From Aurantiochytrium sp. KH105 (taxonomy: Eukaryota; Sar; Bigyra; Thraustochytrida; Thraustochytriidae), in contig BGKB01000007.1 in the NCBI GenBank assembly GCA_003116975.1, positions 496,001 through 560,000 of the forward strand: a DNA stretch of 64,000 bases. The letters are read 5' to 3'. A program made the translations under genes and the position numbers. Below, piece by piece: positions 52,724 through 62,201 of this stretch; within the stretch, counting starts at the first letter, position 1; every line of letters starts with the position of its first letter. The notes beneath the pieces were generated by a model. That model searched no databases, was not told the origin of the DNA, and saw only the letters and a program-made list of their open reading frames with translations.

Positions 52724-55700
52724 TCACGCTGTCGGTCCTACTCCACCCTTGAGATTGATTTTGATGGTTGTGCGCTTTGCACCAGGCTTGGCGCTACGCA
52801 TCTTGGGCGGAGGCAGGCCTCCGAAGGAATTGAAACCAATTCCGGCAGGACGCTTGTTGTTTTTGCGCAAATGGCCGCGAATTTCAGGGCGCGCGCCTGA
52901 CGAGAAATATTCAACATCGTCGCTCCAGCCATCGAGAAAATGGCCAAGATTGGAGACGGTGGTCATAGAGTGCTCGATAATGGGCGGCGTTTTGAGACGC
53001 CAGATCGCACGCCACAACTGCGCCCACGCGAGACGCATGCGACCGTCATACTCTGTTGACTCGTTGATGGTTGCCCATAGTGAGGCCACAATATCTGTGG
53101 TTGGCACACGAGCGCGCTGGTCAATATCATCTGGCGCGTCAGATAGAGGGTAAAAGAGCCCCGAGGGCGAGTTGTGATCATCCAGCTCTGGATAGGTGCG
53201 CGTGATGGTATCTGCGTGCATCTCGAGCATGAATTTGACGACATTCCAGCGGAGCTGTGGACACGGGTCGATTGCCACAGAGTTAATGAGCCACTTGACA
53301 ACTTGAAGCCATTCGATGCTGCAGTTCACGGCTGCCGAGGCCTTGAAGATGGTGGGTCGTCCTCGCTGGTTTATATAGGCAACCACAATGGCCTTGAAGG
53401 CCTCCTCGCGCACATTGGCCCCCCAGTCGTGCGCGGCAATTACGGCAGCCGTCTTGTTCTCTGGCCTCACGGGCGCGCGAAAAACCGCATAGGCAAAGTA
53501 CGGCGTGCTGCCCTCCAGAATGCCCTCTGCCTCGAGCAGACTGAGCGCTCTCAAACAGCCGACGGTGACGACATGCTGCGCGCTCGGCTCGATGGCGTCA
53601 TAGTGCATGTATCGGTGAATATGGTCGATGATGGCGTAATATTTGCCGAGAACTTGACGGATGGTGCGCTTGGAACCAATGCTCTCGGCGACCTTGTCGA
53701 GGCCCTTTTCCTCCTCATTGTAAGTTCCGGCAACGTAGTTTACCACGACCTCTGCGGCCGCGACCATGAGGTCCTGCAGGTAGTCGCCGTCGTCAAACTT
53801 GTTGATGGAGTTGTCGTTGTCGCGCAAAAGCACAAGAACGAGGTCGCAGACCTCGCCAGGGGGTTTCAAAGAGCGCGCACGCATTCGCGCGAGCGCACGA
53901 ACTACGGCGCGCTTCATGGCGTACTCGCCGGGCACACCAAAATCATTGGGCAGGAGCTTTCCAGTTTGTGGATGAAACATCATTTTGCGAATCGCCAAGA
54001 GGGCAAGATTGAGAGCAACCCAAGGATGCGACCCAGGCCGTTTTTCCAAGGGCATGCCCGCAAACTGAGCCTGATATGCTTTCTTCGGAGCGTGTTGTGA
54101 TTGCCACTCGGCCAGGGCAAGCATTGCCTCGGCGCGAACACGTGCGGGCCGCCGATAGTCCATGATGCAGGCAGCGATCGCGCACAGATTCCGCAAGTCA
54201 AAAGCGGACTCTGCTGGGGCAGCACTGTCCCCCCCGGTGCCTGATCCGCCAGCACTAGTGCCGCCCGCTGTCCCGCTGCCGCCTCCAGACTGAGCCTGGC
54301 CGCCGGGGCGTGACACGAGATTATCGGTGGCCGTTTTCGGCAAGCTCAGATCGCGGAGAGCCTGCACCTGCGCAAGCACATCCGTTTTGAGGTTGGTGTC
54401 GCTGAGAAGCTCGAGATTCATGATCTCTGTCTGCCGCCAGATGATCTGCCGCGGCCAGATGTAATCCGGGTCAACGACGACATATTTGACGGGATTCTCG
54501 TTATGCCAGACCTGATCATCGCCCTCTGCGGCCATGAGGTAAAGGAGGTCCTTGGTGGGTAGCGCGGCTGGGTTCTCCCACTTACTGATACGCTCCTTTT
54601 CCGTGCGCGCCTTGCGGCCACCACGTTGACGCTGTCGGGTGGTGTGCATTTGGATTGTTTCCTTTTGCGGATCCCGAGCAGTACCCTTTGTGATTCGCCT
54701 CTTGTACTGCCAGGTATCATCCTCTTCGACTACTCGAATATCGAGAGGGAATTTGACGGTCTGGAAGCGGTCATCGCCGCGCTGGGCAAACATAAAGTCG
54801 AGCTCATTCGTGGCAACCTTGTACTCGACAGCTGCGCGCATCTCGATGAACGTGCAACGTTTCAGCCAGTATGCCGCGAAATTGTCTCGATCACCGGCGC
54901 GAAAATCTGCCGGCTTGAACGCCGAGATGCGACACATGGACAGCAAAAAATCGTACTCGGTGAGGCCGCTCCAGCCATGCTGCTCTTTACTGAGCTGTTT
55001 CTGCAGATCGTCACCAAGATCGATGTCGCTAAACTCGCCGAGAGCGACTCGAGAGGGGCCCTGGTCGTCTGGCGCAGGGGGTTCGCCAGTGCGAAGCCAG
55101 GTCTTGAAGGCTTCGTCCTCGGCAAAAGTGCGGCGCAGGTAGTGGCAGAGGAGGCCTGCAAAAGGATCATCGCGACCCAAGTCATCTTCCTCGAGGCTAT
55201 CCATGTTGGCGGCCTTGTCGAGCATATGGACCGTTGTAGCAGCTCGCTGTGCAAGGAGGCAGTCCAGGTCAATGCCACGGGCTCCCCACAGACAGCTATT
55301 GACGGGATCTGAGACGGAGGAGGGGCGCTGCAAGGGGCGCTGCAAAACGTTGCCACTGGGTCCGTGCCACTGCAAGACTACCTCGTGACGGCGCTTGGCG
55401 CGCTTCATCCGACCAAAGGCTTGGGTAAGAAGCTCGCGAGGATCGGTGCTTCCCGTGAAAATCTGCTCTTCCCTGCTCATGGCGGTAGCTTGGCTCGTGG
55501 CTGGCGGCGCTGTCGACGCATTCTTGTTTTTCTTTTTCTTGTTCGCTTGCTTGACAGGCTTCGGTGGCTTGTACTCGGCTTGTTTCCATGTCGCATCGGC
55601 GTAGCGGTACGCCAAAAATCCCGCCAGGCCAGCAACGAGCCAAACGTCGCCCTCCTCCTTGGGCCCAACACGCCCACCAAAAAAGCTATAAGCTGCAGCC

Positions 55701-56956
55701 CGAGCCTGCTCAAAGTGCAAGTGCTTCTCAAACATGAGCCCAGCGCCTGCTGGTGAGTCTGCGCTCGGTGATCGGTCAGAACGCAAGAGGCCGCCCGATA
55801 CAAAGCTCACGCATCCTGAAGGGGCCACGTCGACATGCGCGTCTTCCTGGTCGATGAAAACCTGCGAATACGTGGGGAAAGGGAACTTTTCCAGTCGCAT
55901 ATAGCGCATCATGTGGAAGATGGCGGCCTTGAGATGGGCCGTGGCCTTGCGCAGGGCCGTCTTTGGTGCTGCGTCGGGGAGGTGATACATCCGGATCCAA
56001 TCCGCCTGCAGCGCGCGCCGTTCGATGAAGGGTCCTACGCAGAGACCAATGTTGTACGGAGCAACGGGGTCCTCGTATTCGAACCGGACCGTTTGCTCCC
56101 CTCGGACCTCGTTTACGGTTGCCTCGTGCTGAAGGCCGCCTGAAATGATTGTCAGGCCGAGAGGTGCTGTCACTTCGAGCTCAAAGGGACACTTTGCACT
56201 CAGCGTATCAACACAGGGGAACCAGCAACGGGCCCCGCAGCCGGACCCCAATGTCTCGGCTGCACACAGCGACGAGTACGTGTAGACGTAAGAGAAGTAC
56301 CTCTTGTCGTTGGTGCCGCGCGCGTACGACCACTTGTTGTTGGCATTGTGAGGCCCACATCCCACGAAACGCAATCCTGCCTGAGGCTTGTCGAGGTGAT
56401 ATTCGATGCGGATCGTCAACCTTTTCGCTGCCACTTGCGCGGCTGGGATCTCGATGGAAAGCTCGCCGTCTTTACTCGCAAGGAGATTCTCGGTGAGGAA
56501 TGCATAAAAGGTCTTGAGATCGCGAACATTGTCTTCGACAACGACCTTTTTCATGTATTCGCTCAATTTCCATTGTGCAGGCTCTCCGTTCACGTAGACG
56601 TTTTCCACTGCGCACTGTCTGCAGTTCAAGAGGAGCTTTTTGCTCGTGTCCCAGTCGAGCACGCGGTTCATCTCAAAGGGCGATGACACGAGACCGTTGA
56701 CGGTTGGCGCGGGCGCTGGCGCCGCGGGCGCTGGGGTAGCGTCTCCATTCGCCCCCGACGTGTCCACGGCCGCTGCGTCGCCGCCGGCCTTGGCCTTGGC
56801 CTTGGCTGCTGCCGCGGCGGCGGCAGCCTCGTTGGCCTTGGCCCTCTCGGCGTGGAAGCCATCCTTGCGCCGGCACACGACCAGCTCTGTGCAGCCTTCG
56901 ACGCGCTCGCGCGCGAGGTCCAGCCGCACGGCCAGCCGCTGCCGCAGCACCTCCAT
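52724..56956 (-). CDS. TAF2: Transcription initiation factor TFIID subunit 2 (TAF2)
   Basis: 1410 residues from the ATG at 56956; the frame extends 37 codons upstream from a TTG. An Ala-rich low-complexity insertion (about 40-80) is followed by the M1-aminopeptidase-like domain: LNCRQCAVENVYVNGEP, ARCWFPCVDTLSAKCPFELEV, an FIDQEDAHVDVAPSG segment and AAAYSFFGGRV...WLVAGLAGFLAY. At the place where peptidases have HExxH the sequence is EQARAAAYSFFGG, so the zinc ligands are absent, as in other TAF2 proteins. A lysine-rich insertion (KKKKNKN) interrupts the next helix region. The C-terminal HEAT-like half includes TWQYKRRITKG, ARVRAEAMLALAEWQ and VVTVGCLRALSLLEAEG. TAF2 helps TFIID recognise initiator elements. 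Confidence 0.93.
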   Translation of the reverse strand: MEVLRQRLAVRLDLARERVEGCTELVVCRRKDGFHAERAKANEAAAAAAAAKAKAKAGGDAAAVDTSGANGDATPAPAAPAPAPTVNGLVSSPFEMNRVLDWDTSKKLLLNCRQCAVENVYVNGEPAQWKLSEYMKKVVVEDNVRDLKTFYAFLTENLLASKDGELSIEIPAAQVAAKRLTIRIEYHLDKPQAGLRFVGCGPHNANNKWSYARGTNDKRYFSYVYTYSSLCAAETLGSGCGARCWFPCVDTLSAKCPFELEVTAPLGLTIISGGLQHEATVNEVRGEQTVRFEYEDPVAPYNIGLCVGPFIERRALQADWIRMYHLPDAAPKTALRKATAHLKAAIFHMMRYMRLEKFPFPTYSQVFIDQEDAHVDVAPSGCVSFVSGGLLRSDRSPSADSPAGAGLMFEKHLHFEQARAAAYSFFGGRVGPKEEGDVWLVAGLAGFLAYRYADATWKQAEYKPPKPVKQANKKKKNKNASTAPPATSQATAMSREEQIFTGSTDPRELLTQAFGRMKRAKRRHEVVLQWHGPSGNVLQRPLQRPSSVSDPVNSCLWGARGIDLDCLLAQRAATTVHMLDKAANMDSLEEDDLGRDDPFAGLLCHYLRRTFAEDEAFKTWLRTGEPPAPDDQGPSRVALGEFSDIDLGDDLQKQLSKEQHGWSGLTEYDFLLSMCRISAFKPADFRAGDRDNFAAYWLKRCTFIEMRAAVEYKVATNELDFMFAQRGDDRFQTVKFPLDIRVVEEDDTWQYKRRITKGTARDPQKETIQMHTTRQRQRGGRKARTEKERISKWENPAALPTKDLLYLMAAEGDDQVWHNENPVKYVVVDPDYIWPRQIIWRQTEIMNLELLSDTNLKTDVLAQVQALRDLSLPKTATDNLVSRPGGQAQSGGGSGTAGGTSAGGSGTGGDSAAPAESAFDLRNLCAIAACIMDYRRPARVRAEAMLALAEWQSQHAPKKAYQAQFAGMPLEKRPGSHPWVALNLALLAIRKMMFHPQTGKLLPNDFGVPGEYAMKRAVVRALARMRARSLKPPGEVCDLVLVLLRDNDNSINKFDDGDYLQDLMVAAAEVVVNYVAGTYNEEEKGLDKVAESIGSKRTIRQVLGKYYAIIDHIHRYMHYDAIEPSAQHVVTVGCLRALSLLEAEGILEGSTPYFAYAVFRAPVRPENKTAAVIAAHDWGANVREEAFKAIVVAYINQRGRPTIFKASAAVNCSIEWLQVVKWLINSVAIDPCPQLRWNVVKFMLEMHADTITRTYPELDDHNSPSGLFYPLSDAPDDIDQRARVPTTDIVASLWATINESTEYDGRMRLAWAQLWRAIWRLKTPPIIEHSMTTVSNLGHFLDGWSDDVEYFSSGARPEIRGHLRKNNKRPAGIGFNSFGGLPPPKMRSAKPGAKRTTIKINLKGGVGPTA

Positions 56957-57487
56957 CGCCGCGCGCTGCCGCCCCGCGCTCGGCCCGGCTGCCGCAGACG
57001 ATGGATGGATGTTCAATCTCTGCCTTCGTTCAAGTTGGCTTGCTGTTTGTTTGTTTTGAAAATTCAAAAGTTTTCAAAAAATCCTGCGGCGGGCCCTTTG
57101 CGGCACTTGCCGCGGCCGTAACCCCGACTGTAGCCGGGGGCTATAGCTGACTTGCGCGGGCCCATTCTTCTGTGGCCCGGCGCTCCACGAACAGCCGCGG
57201 CCAAAAGACGAAGGACCCGGGCGCCGCAGAACGCGAACTCCGACGCGGGCGAGGTCGGGCGCGAGCGGGACTCGCGAGACGTCGACGCGGAAACCGGGCT
57301 GCAGGGCTACGCGCGGGGGCTAGGCCTGGCTGGGCTGGGCTGTGCTGTGCTGTGCTGTGCGGTGCTCGGCGCCAGAGACGGAGAATAGGCATCGATTGAA
57401 GGGCGAGCGACGCTCTCGACGACGCTCACCGACGGCGAGTGAGTGAGCGAGCTAGCTAGTTGGAGACGTCTTGCTTTCTTGCGGAAA
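56957..57487. other. Divergent promoter region, TAF2 and FAD oxidoreductase
   Basis: 531 bases, GC-rich at 57090-57330. It contains a (TGTGC)n pentamer repeat (57332-57365). No gene is seen. Confidence 0.6.
57332..57365 (+). repeat. (GGGCT/TGTGC)n pentamer repeat
   Basis: GGGCT units pass into four TGTGC units in strict 5-base phase, about 120 bases upstream of the ATG at 57488. Confidence 0.9.
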
Positions 57488-58666
57488 ATGTCCTCGGCGG
57501 GAAAATGCAAAGTGGCCATCGTGGGCGGCGGCATCGTTGGCGTGTCGACGGCGTACTTTCTCGCGAGTCGCGGATTGGGAGAAGGTGTGGTCCTCATTGA
57601 GTCGACGCGCATTGCTGCAGCTGCATCTGGCAAGGCCGGAGGCTTTCTCGCTAGAGACTGGGGCACGCCCGGCTCGACGCAGGAACTCCACGAACGCGGC
57701 TTCGATCTTCACGAAGAACTTGCAAAGGTATTTGGACTTGCCTCGTACCGCAAACTCCCGACGCTCCAGGTCGACGTGAAAGCCCGGGCGTCCAAGGCGT
57801 CCAAGAAGCTCAAGGCGTCCGATGACGCAAAAGATGAGGTGCTCCTTGATCCGGCGACGACAAAGTCGCGTATGATGGACTCTGACACGGCGCAAGTGAC
57901 CCCACCTGAGCTCATTGACAACATGTGGTCCAAGGCCCAACAGGCCGGTGTCGAGCTGATCAATGCCAAGGCGACGGGTCTCGAGCGTCTTGAAGGCGGT
58001 GGTTTTGCGATCAAGCTCGTAGAGAATGGGAAGAGCACGGCTGATCAAACAAGCAGCGAGCGCACTGTTGAAGCCGAAAAGGTGGTTCTCGCGATGGGTC
58101 CTTGGACCGTGGACGCTGAAGACTGGCTCGGAAAGTCGAAGCTCACGGTACCCATGGTTGGGATCGCCAGCAGTAGCATGGTGGTCCATGCAGGCGAAGG
58201 CACAAAGATTGCTGCAACGGCCTGCTTCTGTGGGGATGATGCCCAAGGATGCCATCTCGAAATGTACCCTCGTCCGGACAATTCAGTTTACGTGTGCGGC
58301 TTTGGTGGCAGCCCGCATCTTGACAAGGCTACTTTGCAGCAGACAGGACCGGACGACGTCAAGCCGAATGAGGACCGTGTCCCGCTGGCGCAAAAATCGT
58401 TTGCGCATCTTACAACTGGCCTCAGTGAGGGCAACGAGCGCGTCGATCTGCAATGCTGTCTTCGCCCCTGTACAGATGACGCAACGCCAATGATTGGACC
58501 CGTTGAACCCGGCAAGTACGACCTGCTCATTGGCACTGGGCACAACTGCTGGGGTATTCTTTGGGGTCCCATCACAGGCAGCATCCTCGCTGACCTTGTG
58601 GAAAAACAGGCCACAGATGTTGATCTTCGTCCCTTCAACCCGCTGCGCTTCACGCGTGCTGCCTGA
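57488..58666 (+). CDS. FAD-dependent oxidoreductase, DAO/TDA3-like
   Basis: 392 residues from the ATG at 57488 (GTG-started frame extends 15 codons upstream). The N-terminal dinucleotide-binding loop VAIVGGGIVGVSTAYFL is followed by an acidic strand end VVLIEST. The FAD-contact segment AAAASGKAGGFLARDW is characteristic of the yeast Tda3/plant oxidoreductase subgroup of the D-amino-acid-oxidase superfamily. The C-terminal cofactor-binding end DLLIGTGHNCWGILWGPITG is intact. A Lys/Ala-rich insertion (about 100-120, KASKKLKASDDAK) is low complexity. Yeast Tda3 acts in the cytosol and late endosome; the substrate is unknown. No targeting peptide is obvious. Confidence 0.82.
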   Translation: MSSAGKCKVAIVGGGIVGVSTAYFLASRGLGEGVVLIESTRIAAAASGKAGGFLARDWGTPGSTQELHERGFDLHEELAKVFGLASYRKLPTLQVDVKARASKASKKLKASDDAKDEVLLDPATTKSRMMDSDTAQVTPPELIDNMWSKAQQAGVELINAKATGLERLEGGGFAIKLVENGKSTADQTSSERTVEAEKVVLAMGPWTVDAEDWLGKSKLTVPMVGIASSSMVVHAGEGTKIAATACFCGDDAQGCHLEMYPRPDNSVYVCGFGGSPHLDKATLQQTGPDDVKPNEDRVPLAQKSFAHLTTGLSEGNERVDLQCCLRPCTDDATPMIGPVEPGKYDLLIGTGHNCWGILWGPITGSILADLVEKQATDVDLRPFNPLRFTRAA

Positions 58667-59181
58667 TGTGTTTGCTTTCGCTCCCACTTCTGATTCGCAT
58701 GAAAAAGGGCAATCTTTTTGCATCCTAATGAGCTCCTCATCCTCATGGAAAACACTCGGGCGATGCATTGTCTGGCCGAATCGAACTAGACAATAGACAC
58801 GCGATGCGTGCTTGGGTGTTGCTTCAGGGACAAGAGATTGAATACTGCGCGCATCAGGGATCGTGAGCGTGTGTGATCGACGAAAGTTGTCGACTGAATG
58901 ACGAAGACGATGAGGATGGATGATCAGCGAAAGTAGTAGGCCCAGTCCTAGTCAGTAATGAATGAAGATAAAAGATGGTGATGACAATGACAATGACAAT
59001 GACAACGACAATGGTGATGAACAGTTCACTCGTCAGGCACTAGCCCTATGCCTAGCTAGAAGGATAAGCAAAGCGACATCCTCGCACGAAGATACCGTAC
59101 ACTATATCGTACTCTCCAGCGTGATCTCAAATCCCGATCGTCTGTGATCAGACTGAAGATCGATCTCCGAGTAGAGTCCCG
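58667..59181. other. Intergenic region, no gene seen
   Basis: 515 bases between two plus-strand genes. It contains a (GACAAT)n hexamer repeat at 58982-59013 and otherwise unremarkable sequence. Confidence 0.55.
58982..59013 (+). repeat. (GACAAT)n hexamer repeat
   Basis: Five units with one C substitution (GACAAC). Confidence 0.85.
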
Positions 59182-60120
59182 ATGACGGCAATGCGGCGTG
59201 CGACGTGGACCGCAGCGACGCTGGCAGCCATTGCCGCCGCCCTTGTGCTGGCCCTGGTTGCTCTCGCGACTCCTGCGCAGGCCCGCGCGGTGGTACGTGA
59301 GGCACTGGTGGACATTGACGAGGGCCTGTCCGTACACGAAAAGATATCGACGCAGCCCCTGCGCGACGGTGGAGTTTGGGTCGTGAGCGGGGCAACTGGA
59401 CGTACGGGCACCCTTGCGTACCATGCGCTGCAGGCCAGCGGCAACGTGGATGTCCGAGCGCTCATTCGTAATGCCACCAAGGCAAAGTCAGAGCTAAATT
59501 GTGGTGAGTGCACCGAAAGCGAGGGGATCTTCATTGGCGATGTCACCAAGAGAAAGACTTTGACTCGCGCCATGAAAGGCGCTGACGGTCTCGTGATTCT
59601 TACGGGGTCGTACCCTCTCCAGGACAGCTCAGGCCATTACTATTACCCATCAGGTGCGACACCCAAAGATATTGATTGGCGTGGCACGGTCAATCAAATC
59701 CTCGAGGCCAAGGCGAACGGGGTCAAGCACATCGTTCTCGTCTCTTCGCTGGGAACAACGATCCCAGACGGCGCGCTCGACAAGCTTGGTAATGGGCACG
59801 CTCTTTTCTACAAGCTCAACGCGGAAGCAACATTGATGCAGTCCGGTTTGACATTTTCCATTATCAAGCCATGCGGTCTTACAAACCAATCACTCCATCT
59901 TGGCACACAAGTGGGCCACTGTGATAATTTCAAGCACATCCCGGTAGCTCCCCTCATCTCGAGGGCGAGCATCGCCTCGTATGTCAAGGCCATCGTTTTC
60001 GCCACGGGAGATTTAGGTCGCAACGTACGATTTGGTGTTTGCTCCGATCCACTCCGGCCCTTTGGCAAGGACGACATGAACAAGCTGTTGGCGGCGGCTG
60101 CGGACATGAGCGACTGCTAA
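59182..60120 (+). CDS. Atypical SDR / NAD(P)-binding protein with signal peptide
   Basis: 312 residues. A hydrophobic N-terminal signal (about 10-36, LAAIAAALVLALVALATPAQARA) has a plausible AxA cleavage site. A Rossmann fold follows: VWVVSGATGRTGTLAYHAL (the G-x-T/S-G-x-T/R-G loop of the atypical SDR5 / plant At5g02240-like family), VRALIRNATKAK, GDVTKRKTLTRAMKGADGLVIL, GVKHIVLVSSLG, LTFSIIKPCGL. The catalytic Tyr-x-x-x-Lys of classical SDRs is replaced by FYKLNAEATL, as usual in this group. The signal implies entry to the ER or, in a plastid-bearing lineage, an organelle; the substrate is unknown. Confidence 0.8.
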   Translation: MTAMRRATWTAATLAAIAAALVLALVALATPAQARAVVREALVDIDEGLSVHEKISTQPLRDGGVWVVSGATGRTGTLAYHALQASGNVDVRALIRNATKAKSELNCGECTESEGIFIGDVTKRKTLTRAMKGADGLVILTGSYPLQDSSGHYYYPSGATPKDIDWRGTVNQILEAKANGVKHIVLVSSLGTTIPDGALDKLGNGHALFYKLNAEATLMQSGLTFSIIKPCGLTNQSLHLGTQVGHCDNFKHIPVAPLISRASIASYVKAIVFATGDLGRNVRFGVCSDPLRPFGKDDMNKLLAAAADMSDC

Positions 60121-60331
60121 AAGGAACAAAGAAACAACGAAAGAAGTAAAAGGTATTCAGCAAAGTCTTGGTGGGGTGTGGACATGAAGAAGAAAAGAAA
60201 CCAAGCAGGTCTTATAAGCGAATTTTCGTTTTCTATTTATGAAGAACCAAAGTGTGTTGTCTCGGAACGAAGTAAGAAATGAAAACGGAAATAAACAATC
60301 GAAGATGGTTGGGAGACGACTGTACGTAGGA
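60121..60331. other. Convergent spacer, SDR and JmjC 3' ends
   Basis: About 210 AT-richer bases, no gene. Confidence 0.5.
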
Positions 60332-61825
60332 TCAAAAAAAGGAGAACGAAAAGGCCATGTCTTCGGGTGCTCTTGAAATGGTTCGGGCCTTTTTACGGCG
60401 TTCCAACTCCTCTTCATCATCGTCAAATGCGGCAACAAGGTCCGCGTGACGCTTTAGCAGAGCCTGGCGAAACTCTTGATATAGTGCGTCGCGCGCGCGG
60501 CTGGCAGGAAGCCCGGAAACCTGGTGCGGACGGTCTCGCATGAGTCGCAGGGCCGAACGCAAGTTTGAACTTGAAATGTAGTTTTGTGTCATGGCCACAC
60601 ACGCGTCGAGATTAAGAACACAATGCCACCAGCGAGAGGGGACGAAGACAAGATCCCCCGCATGGGCCGTAAATTCGATGGGGGCCTGCTGCCTCTCGTA
60701 AAACTGAACATACCACTCCATAAGGGAGACGGGCTGTGTAACATCGGCGCCGTCCGAGCTCGGCGTGACGCCTGGCGGAGGCGTGTTTGGCGGATACATG
60801 ATCCAGCGTTTCGAGCCAGAAATGACACCATTCCAGGCATGCGTTCCATTGGGGTCAACGTGCCACTTGCTGCCGCTCCGCGCCGCGCCGGCAATGAGCC
60901 AGCGGTAGTCGGGTCGTCGATCGGGCCCTATGGCTTCGAGCAGATCCCGCGCCGGGTGCTCGGCAGTGTTGCGAAAATAAATCGGCACATCATAGTCAGA
61001 GCCAAGGCGCTCAGCGCGCTGTGCAAATTTGCAATCGAATAGGTACAGCGGGTCTTCCTCGTTCTGCATCTCCGAATAAGTGAGAAAGTCGCAGAGACGC
61101 ATGTCGACAGGTCCCACGCGAAAGGGCGCCTCACTGCCTTCGAGGACGCGCAGACTGGGACGACGGCCATCGGCAAGCGGGGCATCGCCCCAGGCTTCGA
61201 ATGCCGGCCAGTTGGGGCGCAGGGCGCCCTTGATGAGCACGGGGCGATTGGCCAGCTCAAAGTCCTTGACAAAGTCGTCGACGCTCAGGTCGCTGGCCTC
61301 GCGGGTCTCGACGACCTCGCGCTCGAGCCAGGCCGGGTTGGGATCGAGGTTTCCATAGTGAAAGGGCCGGAACAGCGCGTCCGACAGCACGATGGCGCCC
61401 CTCGCCGGGTGATACTTGGCGTCGGTGCGCAGAACGCTGAGCCGCCAGGACCCACCTCGAAAGTCGAAGGCTTCCGCGCGAGTCCACGTCGCCAGCGCCA
61501 GATCTCGCCACAGAAAGTCCGCGGTGGCGTACGCGTAGGCTATCCTGCTCACGCAGGAGAACCTCCCCAGCGAAGCTGCGTCGAGAAGCCCGAGCACGCG
61601 CAGCAGCAAGTCCTCGTCCGCGAGCGCCACCCGTCCGAGCGTCCGGGGCCCGAGTCCCGCGGCCGGGTCCAGAACAGCGGCACGGTCGGCCTCGCCGAGC
61701 AGCAGCGCGTTGGACGCGGGTTTCACGCCCAGCGGGTGCGCCGCCGCCACGCCCAGGACCTCGCGCGTCCCTGTCGCCACCGCCGCCTCCTCGCCGCCCG
61801 CGCTCGCGCGCCCTCCGCCGCCCAT
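60332..61825 (-). CDS. F-box plus JmjC-domain oxygenase (JMJD6-like)
   Basis: 497 residues from the ATG at 61825 (context CCAGCATGG); two upstream in-frame ATGs (61894, 61852) have weaker contexts. An F-box lies at about 68-115 (LADEDLLLRVLGLLDAASL, FLWRDLA). After a linker comes a JmjC cupin: RPVLIKGALRPNWPAFEAW (entry strand), the Fe(II) ligands His322 and Asp324 in SKWHVDPNGTHAWNGVISG, Lys340 in SKRW (2-oxoglutarate contact) and the distal His401 in PSRWWHCVLNL. All metal ligands are present, so it should be an active 2-oxoglutarate dioxygenase acting on histone or other protein side chains. F-box/JmjC fusions of this order are known in plants and protists. It is divergent from the folate-receptor-like gene. 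Confidence 0.87.
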   Translation of the reverse strand: MGGGGRASAGGEEAAVATGTREVLGVAAAHPLGVKPASNALLLGEADRAAVLDPAAGLGPRTLGRVALADEDLLLRVLGLLDAASLGRFSCVSRIAYAYATADFLWRDLALATWTRAEAFDFRGGSWRLSVLRTDAKYHPARGAIVLSDALFRPFHYGNLDPNPAWLEREVVETREASDLSVDDFVKDFELANRPVLIKGALRPNWPAFEAWGDAPLADGRRPSLRVLEGSEAPFRVGPVDMRLCDFLTYSEMQNEEDPLYLFDCKFAQRAERLGSDYDVPIYFRNTAEHPARDLLEAIGPDRRPDYRWLIAGAARSGSKWHVDPNGTHAWNGVISGSKRWIMYPPNTPPPGVTPSSDGADVTQPVSLMEWYVQFYERQQAPIEFTAHAGDLVFVPSRWWHCVLNLDACVAMTQNYISSSNLRSALRLMRDRPHQVSGLPASRARDALYQEFRQALLKRHADLVAAFDDDEEELERRKKARTISRAPEDMAFSFSFF

Positions 61826-62201
61826 GCTGGCTGGGTTTTTGCTTTGCATTCTATTCTGCACGATGGACGCATGCTTGCATGCATCGCATGGCATGCGTGT
61901 ATGCACGCAAGGTGGACAGCGACACCTACCTGTACTCCAGAATCCGCGACGTTTTTCCGTCGCGACTGGCTGCAGCCATAGGTCCAGGTTCCAGTCGGAT
62001 ACGATCTTGAAGACGGGCGACGGCTTTGGCCACGTCCGGAAGCGCCTTCCCTATCTTACGTCAATACTCTTACGCCACTCTTCTCTTTCTTTTACCCGCG
62101 TTTACTCGCGTTTACCCGACAAAGAATTTCCATTGATTCACCCACGCAAACGAGGATGCCTGCGTTACTACGGCAGACACGCAACGCCGAAGCCGCGCTC
62201 C
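61826..62201. other. Divergent promoter of the JmjC and folate-receptor-like genes
   Basis: 376 bases. It contains alternating GCATGC strings at 61868-61905 and pyrimidine-rich sequence at 62075-62100. No gene is seen; frames here belong to extended upstream readings of the two flanking genes. Confidence 0.55.

Noticed and set aside
53174-55312. Long frames antisense to TAF2
   Set aside because: Shadows of the TAF2 coding sequence; no recognisable protein features.
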